A DNA stretch of 23,045 bases from an uncultured Clostridia bacterium (GTDB lineage Bacteria > Bacillota > Clostridia > Christensenellales > UBA1242): NCBI GenBank assembly GCA_948434855.1, contig CAOJFR010000017.1, positions 1-23,045 on the forward strand, given 5' to 3'. The notes beneath the pieces were generated by a model. The model was not told the origin of the DNA. It searched no databases and was given only the letters and a program-made list of their open reading frames with translations. This document shows positions 14,175 through 20,837 of the stretch, piece by piece. The translations under genes were made by a program, and so were the position numbers. Numbering within the stretch: position 1 is the stretch's first letter; every line of letters starts with the position of its first letter.

Positions 14175-16016
14175 ATGGCAAAAATTATAGGAATTGACCT
14201 TGGAACAACCAACTCTTGTGTAGCAATCATGGAGGGTGGCGAACCAGCAGTTATCACAAACACAGAAGGAAGTAGAACAACACCATCTGTTGTTGGTTTC
14301 ACAAAAGACGGAGAAAGACTTGTTGGACAAGTTGCAAAAAGACAAGCAGTTGCAAACCCAGAAAACACAATTCGTTCAATTAAAAGCAAAATGGGCGAAA
14401 ATGTAAAAGTTTCAGCAGGTGGAAAAGAATATACTCCACCTGAAATCTCTGCAATGATACTATCAAAACTTAAAGCTGATGCAGAAAAATATTTGGGCGA
14501 AACAGTAACAGAAGCTGTTATCACAGTTCCTGCATATTTCAATGACTCTCAAAGACAAGCAACCAAAGACGCAGGCAAAATCGCAGGTCTTGACGTTAAA
14601 AGAATTATAAACGAGCCAACCGCTGCTGCACTTGCTTATGGCCTAGACAAAGCAGGCGAGGGTGATGGTCAAAAGATTTTGATTTATGACCTTGGTGGTG
14701 GAACATTTGATATTTCAGTATTGGAAATTGCTGACGGCGTGTTCCAAGTTCTTGCAACTGGCGGAAACACACACCTTGGTGGCGACAACTTTGATGAAGT
14801 TATCATAAACTATTTGGTTGAAGAATTTAAAAAGAGCGATGGCATTGACCTTTCTAAAGACAAAATGGCAATGCAAAGACTTAAAGAGGCTGCAGAAAAA
14901 ACAAAAATTGAACTTTCAACACTTTCACAAAGCTCTGTTTCACTTCCATTTATTTCAGCAGACAGCACAGGTCCAAAACACCTTGAAATAAACATTACTC
15001 GTGCAAAATTTGAAAGTATGATTGAAGACTATATTAATGAAACTATAGACCTTACCAAAAAAGCACTTAGCGATGCAAAACTCTCTGTTAATGATGTTTC
15101 AAAAATCATCATGGTTGGTGGTTCAACCAGAATCCCAATGGTAATAGACAAAGTTAAGGCATTTATCGGCAAACAACCATTCACAGGCATCAACCCAGAT
15201 GAATGTGTTGCTGTGGGTGCAGCAATCCAAGGTGGCGTTTTGGCAGGCGATGTTAAAGATGTTCTTTTATTAGATGTTACACCACTTTCTCTTGGAATTG
15301 AAACCATGGGTGGGGTAATGACAAAGCTTATTGACAAAAACACAACAATCCCAACATCAAAAACACAAGTTTTCTCAACCGCTGCAGACAATCAGCCAGC
15401 AGTAGACATTCATGTTCTTCAAGGCGAAAGAGAATTTGCTGCAGACAACAAAACTCTTGGCAGATTTGAGCTTTCTGGCATTGCGCCAGCACCAAGAGGA
15501 ATACCACAAATTGAAGTTAAATTTGATATTGATGCAAACGGAATTGTGCATGTTACAGCAAAAGACCTTGGCACTGGCAAAACTCAAGACATAACAATCA
15601 CAGCATCATCAAATCTTTCTGATGCAGACATTGACAAGGCTATTAAAGAAGCTGAAATGTATGCTGAAGAAGACAAAAAGAGAAAAGAAGTTGTTGATAA
15701 CAAAAACGCCTTAGACCAACTTGTTGCAAGCATTGAAAAATTTTTAAGAGAAAGCGGAGACAAAATTTCTGAAGAAGACAAAACAAGACTTACTGCAGCA
15801 ACCGACAAGGCTAAAGAAACTCTAAAGACTGCTAACGATGCTGAAACACTTAAATCAGAGACTGAAGAACTTTCAAAAGTTTCAAATGAAATCTTTACAA
15901 AACTCTATCAAAATGCAAATCCAAATGGTGGAGCAACTGACGGAACAAACGGCGGAAACGCTGATAATAACGGAGGTTCAGACCCTAACAACTTTGGCGA
16001 TTTCACAACAAAATAG
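14175..16016 (+). CDS. dnaK: Chaperone DnaK (Hsp70)
   Basis: A 613-residue Hsp70. Signatures are IGIDLGTTNS, VITVPAYFNDSQRQATKDAG, IYDLGGGTFDIS and IIMVGGSTRIPMV; the linker VLLLDVTPLSLGIETMGG and the substrate-binding domain follow. The nucleotide-binding domain lacks the insertion of about 24 residues found in Gram-negative DnaK, a Firmicutes trait. DnaK binds unfolded peptides in an ATP cycle stimulated by DnaJ and reset by GrpE. The tail after LYQNAN is Asn/Gly-rich and ends FGDFTTK, without the acidic D-x-EV-x-D type ending common in the family. GGGG at 14162-14165 lies upstream of the ATG. The spacer of 104 bases after grpE contains a hairpin. Confidence 0.98.
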   Translation: MAKIIGIDLGTTNSCVAIMEGGEPAVITNTEGSRTTPSVVGFTKDGERLVGQVAKRQAVANPENTIRSIKSKMGENVKVSAGGKEYTPPEISAMILSKLKADAEKYLGETVTEAVITVPAYFNDSQRQATKDAGKIAGLDVKRIINEPTAAALAYGLDKAGEGDGQKILIYDLGGGTFDISVLEIADGVFQVLATGGNTHLGGDNFDEVIINYLVEEFKKSDGIDLSKDKMAMQRLKEAAEKTKIELSTLSQSSVSLPFISADSTGPKHLEINITRAKFESMIEDYINETIDLTKKALSDAKLSVNDVSKIIMVGGSTRIPMVIDKVKAFIGKQPFTGINPDECVAVGAAIQGGVLAGDVKDVLLLDVTPLSLGIETMGGVMTKLIDKNTTIPTSKTQVFSTAADNQPAVDIHVLQGEREFAADNKTLGRFELSGIAPAPRGIPQIEVKFDIDANGIVHVTAKDLGTGKTQDITITASSNLSDADIDKAIKEAEMYAEEDKKRKEVVDNKNALDQLVASIEKFLRESGDKISEEDKTRLTAATDKAKETLKTANDAETLKSETEELSKVSNEIFTKLYQNANPNGGATDGTNGGNADNNGGSDPNNFGDFTTK

Positions 16017-16035
16017 TAATAAATTTATAACAAAA

Positions 16036-16073
16036 AGATAAGCCCTTGTTTTGGGCTTATCTGCTTGTTTTTA
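16036..16073 (+). terminator. Terminator or attenuator hairpin between dnaK and dnaJ
   Basis: AGATAAGCCC (16036-16045) pairs perfectly with GGGCTTATCT (16053-16062) around TTGTTTT, followed by GCTTGTTTTT. The T tract is interrupted and dnaJ has no clear promoter of its own, so partial read-through giving less DnaJ than DnaK is the likely purpose. Confidence 0.75.
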
Positions 16074-16081
16074 AGGAAAAT

Positions 16082-17203
16082 ATGGCAAAAAATTATTATG
16101 ATATCTTGGGCGTAAGCAAAACAGCTTCAGATGATGAAATAAAAAAGGCTTATAGAGGGCTTGCAAAAAAATATCATCCAGATCTAAACCCAGGAAACAA
16201 TGAGGCAGCAGAAAAGCTTAAAGAAGTTAACGAAGCATTCAGCGTGCTTTCTGACAAAACAAAAAGACAAAACTATGACACATATGGCTCAGCAGATGGT
16301 CCACAAGACTTTGGCGGAGCAGGTGGTGGCTTTGGCGGTTTTGGAGATTTTGGCGACTTTGGCGACATTTTCAGCAGCTTTTTTGGTGGTGGTGGCTTTG
16401 GTGGCGGAAGCAGAAGAAGCAGAGCAACACAGCCAATGCAAGGCGACGACATTCAGGTTAAAGTTAAGCTTTCATTTGTGGAAGCTGCTTTTGGTTGCAA
16501 AAAATCAATAAATCTTGTTAGAAGCGAATCTTGCCCTGACTGCCACGGAACTGGTGCAAAAAATGGTGCTTATGACACTTGTCCAAAATGCTCAGGCAAT
16601 GGAACAATCAGGCAAGCACAAAACACACCATTTGGTCAGGTGGTAACAGAGGGCGTTTGCCCTGATTGCCATGGAACTGGCAAAAAAATCAAAGAAAAAT
16701 GTCCAAAATGTAACGGAAATGGCTCAACACGTGAAAATAGAACAATAGAAATTAACATTCCGGGCGGAATTGGCAATGAACAAATCCTAACACTAAGGGG
16801 TCAGGGCGAAGCAGGCAGAAACGGTGGATCAGCTGGCGATATGCAAATTTTAATTCAAGTTGAAAATCACAAGTTGTTAAAAAGAGAAGGTTTTGATGTG
16901 TTTGTAGATGTTCCAATCTCATTCACAGAGGCTCTTCTTGGCGGAAAAGTTAAAGTTCCGGGAATCAATGAAACCCTAGACCTTACCATTCCAGAGCTCA
17001 CACAAACAGGCACAATTTTAACAATTAAAGGCAAGGGAACAAAAGTTTTAAACAAACAAGCTTATGGTGACCTTTATGCAAAAGTGGTTGTTGAAATGCC
17101 AAAAAGCCTAGATAAAAAACAAAAAGAACTAATAAAACAACTTGATGATGGCATTGCAAGAAATCAATATAGCAAAAAGAAACAGTTTAATGACAAATTA
17201 TAA
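16082..17203 (+). CDS. dnaJ: Chaperone protein DnaJ (Hsp40)
   Basis: A 373-residue type I Hsp40. The J domain has HPD at residues 32-34; a Gly/Phe-rich region follows at 78-110 with repeated GDFGDFGD. Four zinc-binding CxxCxGxG motifs are intact at 151-158, 167-174, 193-200 and 207-214, and the C-terminal substrate domains are complete (VDVPISFTEALLGGKV, GDLYAKVVVEMP). It stimulates DnaK ATPase and hands over unfolded proteins. The ATG at 16082 has AAGGA five to nine bases upstream and matches the family N-terminus; a longer reading from 16046 would start in the loop of the preceding hairpin and is rejected. Confidence 0.97.
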   Translation: MAKNYYDILGVSKTASDDEIKKAYRGLAKKYHPDLNPGNNEAAEKLKEVNEAFSVLSDKTKRQNYDTYGSADGPQDFGGAGGGFGGFGDFGDFGDIFSSFFGGGGFGGGSRRSRATQPMQGDDIQVKVKLSFVEAAFGCKKSINLVRSESCPDCHGTGAKNGAYDTCPKCSGNGTIRQAQNTPFGQVVTEGVCPDCHGTGKKIKEKCPKCNGNGSTRENRTIEINIPGGIGNEQILTLRGQGEAGRNGGSAGDMQILIQVENHKLLKREGFDVFVDVPISFTEALLGGKVKVPGINETLDLTIPELTQTGTILTIKGKGTKVLNKQAYGDLYAKVVVEMPKSLDKKQKELIKQLDDGIARNQYSKKKQFNDKL

Positions 17204-17220
17204 CTCTTTTGTAGCACCAA

Positions 17221-17787
17221 ATGAAAAATTTAATTTATTTTCATGGCATTCATGGAAATACAGCAAAAACAATAGCACCATGGCTTGAGCAAGAACTAAA
17301 AAATTATAACATTAATGTCGTTTATCCAAAATTTTTTAATGATGGCGAAGCATTTTTTGAAAACTTTGAAATCGTTGCTCAAAAACTTATTAACGATAAG
17401 GTTTTAAATGATGACAGCATTTTAGTTGCACGCAGCATAGGAAACCCATTTGTTGTTACGCTTTTAGAAAAATACCAACTTAAGCCACTTGCATATATTT
17501 CTCTTGCTGGATTTGCAGAATATTTTGACACAATAAGCATTCAAACTCAAATCAAAAACTCAATTCCAACAGAAAAGGCTATAGAATACCTAAAAAATTT
17601 AGATACGAAAAAATTATCTTTTTATTCAAATGACCACATTGTGCCACAAAAAGTTTTAAAAAATTTCAGCGAACAAATAAATTCAAAACTATATTATTTA
17701 GATGGGAAAGGTCACTTTGGAACAAAATCTGGTGTGCAAGAACTTCCAGAACTAATAGAAATTATGAAAGAAAATAAAATAATATAA
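17221..17787 (+). CDS. RBBP9/YdeN-type alpha/beta hydrolase
   Basis: A 188-residue serine hydrolase. The order of elements fits the RBBP9/YdeN family: IYFHGIHGN (oxyanion region) at residues 5-13, a nucleophile elbow ARSIGN with Ser72, a late Asp138 in SNDHIVP and His165 in GKGHFG, giving a likely Ser-Asp-His triad. The elbow is A-x-S-x-G where G-x-S-x-G is more usual. Natural substrates of the family are poorly known. It starts 17 bases after dnaJ with no ribosome site, so translation is probably coupled, and it ends in a terminator, making it the last gene of the hrcA operon. In most Firmicutes prmA occupies this slot; this protein shows no methyltransferase motif and is not PrmA. Confidence 0.75.
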   Translation: MKNLIYFHGIHGNTAKTIAPWLEQELKNYNINVVYPKFFNDGEAFFENFEIVAQKLINDKVLNDDSILVARSIGNPFVVTLLEKYQLKPLAYISLAGFAEYFDTISIQTQIKNSIPTEKAIEYLKNLDTKKLSFYSNDHIVPQKVLKNFSEQINSKLYYLDGKGHFGTKSGVQELPELIEIMKENKII

Positions 17788-17816
17788 AAAAACATAGCAA
17801 ACCTGCTATGTTTTTA
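17786..17816 (+). terminator. Terminator at the end of the hrcA operon
   Basis: ACATAGCA (17792-17799) pairs with TGCTATGT (17804-17811) around AACC, flanked by A and T runs that extend the stem. Confidence 0.88.
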
Positions 17817-17825
17817 TTTAGCTAA

Positions 17826-17854
17826 TTGCTTTTTTTGTGGGTTTATACTATAAT
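17826..17854 (+). promoter_or_regulatory. Promoter of rsmE, predicting a leaderless mRNA
   Basis: TTGCTT (17826-17831), a 17-base spacer and a perfect TATAAT (17849-17854). The ATG at 17861 begins six bases after the -10 box, where transcription should start. No ribosome site exists. Confidence 0.7.
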
Positions 17855-17860
17855 ACACTC

Positions 17861-18589
17861 ATGAAAGAAAAAAGATTTTATTTTGAAGGTGAACTTTCTG
17901 CTAACACGGTTATAGAAATGGTTGGCGAAGAGTTTCATCATTTAGCAAATGTTATGAGAGCCAAAACAGGCGACAAAGTATGTCTTTTTAATGGAAATGG
18001 CAATTTTTATCTTGGCAAAATCACTGAAATTACAAAAAAATATGCAAATATTGATGTTTTAGAGGAAAAAGTTTCAGAAAGTGAGCCAAAAATTAAGCTA
18101 ACTGTGTTTCAAGCACTTGCCAAAGGAGACAAACTAAGCCTTGTTATGCAAAAAATTACAGAACTTGGGGCAACCAAACTTGCACTTTTTGAAAGCAAAT
18201 TTTGCGATGTTAAGGCTAACACTGGCAAACAAGAAAAACTTAGCCTTGTTTCAGCTCAGGCAGCAAAGCAATGTGGCAGAGCAAGTCTTGTTGAAACTGA
18301 AGGCGTTCTAAAAATTAAACAGATTGCTGAAAAAATTAAAGAATATGATGATTTTTTTGTGGCTTATGAAAATTCTGACGGCCACACACTATCAGACTCA
18401 CTTTTAAGCCTAAAAAACGCTCAAAACATAGCAATAATGATAGGGGCAGAGGGTGGCTTTTCAGAAGATGAAATTGAGCTTTTAAAGGCAAATGGTGCAG
18501 ATGTTGTTTCTCTTGGAAAACGCATCCTTAGAACTGAAACTGCAGCCATTGCTTGCACTGCTTTAATAATGCAACTTTTAGAAAAATAG
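17861..18589 (+). CDS. rsmE: 16S rRNA (uracil1498-N3)-methyltransferase RsmE
   Basis: A 242-residue SPOUT methyltransferase that makes m3U1498 in the 30S decoding region. The N-terminal PUA-like domain includes RFYFEGEL and HHLANVMRAKTGD; the SPOUT knot shows IGAEGGFSEDEIEL and LGKRILRTETAA, both diagnostic of RsmE. The ATG at 17861 matches the family N-terminus; an in-frame GTG at 17837 would lie upstream of the -10 box and is rejected. Unlike in the usual arrangement, the gene is separated from the chaperone operon by a terminator and has its own promoter. mtaB follows after 38 bases. Confidence 0.93.
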   Translation: MKEKRFYFEGELSANTVIEMVGEEFHHLANVMRAKTGDKVCLFNGNGNFYLGKITEITKKYANIDVLEEKVSESEPKIKLTVFQALAKGDKLSLVMQKITELGATKLALFESKFCDVKANTGKQEKLSLVSAQAAKQCGRASLVETEGVLKIKQIAEKIKEYDDFFVAYENSDGHTLSDSLLSLKNAQNIAIMIGAEGGFSEDEIELLKANGADVVSLGKRILRTETAAIACTALIMQLLEK

Positions 18590-18627
18590 GCATTAAAAGC
18601 AAAGCTGAACACATTTTAGGAGAATTT

Positions 18628-19878
18628 ATGAAAAAAATATCGTTAATAACGCTTGGTTGCAAGGTTAATCAAGTTGAAAGCGAACAAATTGCTGAAAAAC
18701 TAGAAAGCTATGGCTTTGATGTTTCTATGGGTCTTGGAGTAAGTGACATTTATGTTATTAACACTTGCGCTGTAACCAACGAAGCAGAGCGAAAATCTAG
18801 AAACTACATTGCAAAAATTTTAAAGCTAAACCCAAGTGCCAAAATTTATGTTTGTGGTTGTTCTTCAGAAAACGACCCAAACAAATTCAAAAAGGGCGAC
18901 TATGTGGTTAAGGTTATTGGCAACAAAGACAAATTATCGCTTGCAGAAACAATAAAAAATGATAATTTAGAGAGCAAAAATTTGCTTTCATCTGAATATA
19001 AAAGTAGGGTAACAAACCGAACAAGAGCCGACCTTTTTGTTCAAAATGGTTGCAACAACTTTTGCACCTATTGCATAATTCCATACCTTAGGGGCAGAGA
19101 AACAAGCTTTCCATTAAATGAGATTAAGGCAGAACTTAAAATATTAGAAACCCTTGCAAATGAAATTGTTGTTACAGGAATAAACCTTTCAGCTTATGGC
19201 AAAGACATAGAGGGCAGTGATGGCCTAATTGAAATTGCAAGACTTTTTAAAGATAGTTCAGCAAGGTTTAGGTTTAGCTCTTTAGAGGTTAATGTTATAA
19301 CAGAAAAATTTCTTTCAGAGCTTGCTGAATATAATAATTTCTGTGACCAATTCCACTTATCGCTTCAAAGCGGAAGCAACAACACACTTAAGGCAATGAA
19401 CCGTCACTATACAAAAGAACAATACCTTGAAAAGGTTAATTTGATAAGAAAATTCTTCCCAAATGCAGGTATTACGACAGACATAATAGTGGGATTTCCC
19501 ACAGAAACAGAGGATGATGCCGCTGAAACACTAGATTTTATTAAACAAGTCAAGTTTTCAGACATGCATATTTTTCCATACTCAAAACGCAATGGAACAG
19601 CTGCAGAAAAGTTTAAAAATGTGGCAAAAAATGTGGCACAAAGGGTTAAAGATGTGTCTGAGGTGTCTAGGCAAATGAAGGCTGATTTTATTAACAAAAA
19701 CATTGGCTTAACACATGAAGTTATCATAGAAAATCAAAAAGAGGGCTATTACCTTGCGCACACAAAAAACTTTATTTTGTGTTATATAAAATCTAAAACT
19801 GAGCTATTATCTAACCAAAAGTTTAATGTTAGGCTTGTTAAATCATTTGCCGATGGTGCAATCGCTGAAATAATTTAA
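18628..19878 (+). CDS. mtaB: tRNA t6A37 methylthiotransferase MtaB
   Basis: A 416-residue radical SAM methylthiotransferase that turns t6A37 into ms2t6A37 in ANN-decoding tRNAs. The N-terminal domain has its three cluster cysteines C11 (LGCKVNQVES), C47 (INTCAVTN) and C78 (CGCSS). The radical SAM cluster is C142, C146, C149 (NGCNNFCTYCIIPYLRGRE). DIIVGFPTETEDD and HIFPYSKRNGTAA are family motifs, and a TRAM-like domain closes the protein. MtaB is preferred over MiaB because of LGCKVNQ and gene context. AGGAG at 18618-18622, five bases before the ATG, fixes the start; the longer reading from 18553 overlaps rsmE and is rejected. Probably co-transcribed with rsmE. Confidence 0.93.
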   Translation: MKKISLITLGCKVNQVESEQIAEKLESYGFDVSMGLGVSDIYVINTCAVTNEAERKSRNYIAKILKLNPSAKIYVCGCSSENDPNKFKKGDYVVKVIGNKDKLSLAETIKNDNLESKNLLSSEYKSRVTNRTRADLFVQNGCNNFCTYCIIPYLRGRETSFPLNEIKAELKILETLANEIVVTGINLSAYGKDIEGSDGLIEIARLFKDSSARFRFSSLEVNVITEKFLSELAEYNNFCDQFHLSLQSGSNNTLKAMNRHYTKEQYLEKVNLIRKFFPNAGITTDIIVGFPTETEDDAAETLDFIKQVKFSDMHIFPYSKRNGTAAEKFKNVAKNVAQRVKDVSEVSRQMKADFINKNIGLTHEVIIENQKEGYYLAHTKNFILCYIKSKTELLSNQKFNVRLVKSFADGAIAEII

Positions 19879-19899
19879 CTTATAAATGTCAAAATGTTG

Positions 19900-19928
19900 T
19901 TGACAAATAAAGCTTATCGTGTTAAATT
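19900..19928 (+). promoter_or_regulatory. Promoter of rpsU
   Basis: TTGACA (19900-19905), a 17-base spacer and TAAATT (19923-19928); predicted start near 19935, leaving a leader of about 31 bases. A TGTCAA at 19887-19892 forms a small inverted repeat with the -35 hexamer. Confidence 0.78.
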
Positions 19929-19965
19929 ATTAATGTTATTTTATGCAAGAGGGGGTGAATCTCAC

Positions 19966-20145
19966 ATGACAACAGTTAAAGTTGGCGACAATGAAAGCCT
20001 TGATAGTGCACTTAAGAGATGGAAAAGAAAATGTCAAAAAGATGGCATCATTGGTGATATTCGCAAGAAAGAAGCTTATGTAAAGCCTTCTGTTGCAAAA
20101 AAGCTTAAGAGCGAAGCAGCTAGAAAAAGAGCTAGAAAAGGTTAA
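19966..20145 (+). CDS. rpsU: 30S ribosomal protein S21
   Basis: A 59-residue, strongly basic protein with the S21 pattern TTVKVGDNESLDSALKRWKRK near the start, IGDIRKKEAYVKPSVAKK in the middle and an Arg/Lys-rich end. S21 sits near the anti-Shine-Dalgarno region of 16S rRNA on the 30S platform. The ATG at 19966 is preceded by GAGGGGG, one of the strongest ribosome sites in the window. Extending to 19894 would cross the promoter and is rejected. A strong terminator follows. In many Firmicutes yqeY comes next; it is not here. Confidence 0.96.
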   Translation: MTTVKVGDNESLDSALKRWKRKCQKDGIIGDIRKKEAYVKPSVAKKLKSEAARKRARKG

Positions 20146-20159
20146 TATTTAATTTAATT

Positions 20160-20183
20160 GCAGGCAAAAAGCCTGCTTTTTTT
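20160..20183 (+). terminator. Terminator of rpsU
   Basis: GCAGGC, an AAAAA loop, GCCTGC and seven T. Confidence 0.93.
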
Positions 20184-20409
20184 GTGTATTTTATTAGTTA
20201 AATTTATTTTTTATTCTTAACACAACAAAACTATTAAAATAGTTTTTATTTCATAATTATTTTAATATTTTTGTTAAATTGTATTTTTTTGGCAAATTAG
20301 AGCTTTTTTGTCTTTTTATGTCTTATTTTAACAAACATAAAAAAACATAACTTTAGTATGTTAAACTCCACGTGTTAACTTAAATAAAAAGGAGAATAAT
20401 AACAGAAAA
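20184..20409. other. AT-rich intergenic region without a recognised gene
   Basis: About 226 bases between the rpsU terminator and the next gene. It holds a weak hairpin (AAAACTAT at 20227-20234 with ATAGTTTT at 20239-20246) and, near its end, AAGGAG at 20389-20394. I could not find a convincing SigA promoter for the gene that follows, although the length suggests regulation lies here. Confidence 0.5.
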
Positions 20410-20754
20410 ATGAAAAGCAGTGCACTTAAATTACTTGCACAAAAGGCGAAAAAAAGATTAAGTACTGCAGGACAAAATTATCCAAAAAACGAAAGCGAAA
20501 AAACTACAAAAGCATATCTTTCACTTGCATCATATAGAGTGGTTGCCAGCAAACAAACAATTGAAGAAGACCCACTTTTTGATAAAGTGAAAAAACTCAT
20601 GGAAAAGGGTGATACTTTCAGCCCGCTTTCAGAGCTCACAGATTATGAAGTTTTTAACAAGCTTGATAGTGCCGACAAAGAGAAATATATTTTAGATATA
20701 TCTAAAAGATATAACAAAATAAGAGAATACTTTGCCACAGAGCCAATAAGTTAA
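20410..20754 (+). CDS. Unknown small soluble protein
   Basis: A 114-residue protein I do not recognise. It is charged and largely helical, with a basic N-terminus (MKSSALKLLAQKAKKRL) and a more acidic middle (TIEEDPLFDKVKKLMEKG). There is no membrane segment, cysteine or obvious catalytic motif. The ribosome site AAGGAG lies 15 bases before the ATG, unusually far, and no in-frame start codon lies closer. The gene is well bounded: its own leader upstream and a strong terminator just after the stop, which supports it being real. It may be lineage-specific. No link to rpsU or pcrA is evident. Confidence 0.65.
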   Translation: MKSSALKLLAQKAKKRLSTAGQNYPKNESEKTTKAYLSLASYRVVASKQTIEEDPLFDKVKKLMEKGDTFSPLSELTDYEVFNKLDSADKEKYILDISKRYNKIREYFATEPIS

Positions 20755-20756
20755 TG

Positions 20757-20790
20757 CAAAAATGGTGCAATTTTAGCACCATTTTTGTTT
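20757..20790 (+). terminator. Terminator after the unknown small gene
   Basis: CAAAAATGGTGC (20757-20768) pairs perfectly with GCACCATTTTTG (20776-20787), with AATTTTA as the loop. Confidence 0.88.
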
Positions 20791-20816
20791 GAGAAAAAGT
20801 TAAACTATGCTAAAAT
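20789..20816 (+). promoter_or_regulatory. Promoter of pcrA
   Basis: TTGAGA (20789-20794), a 16-base spacer and TAAAAT (20811-20816) predict a start near 20823, just before the AAAGGA ribosome site at 20827-20832. Confidence 0.6.
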
Positions 20817-20837
20817 TGTTTTGTTTAAAGGAATAAA

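Noticed and set aside
14147..14542. Minus-strand open frame of 131 codons overlapping the start of dnaK
   Set aside because: Antisense to the conserved DnaK N-terminus; composition is that of a shadow frame and no start signal is present.
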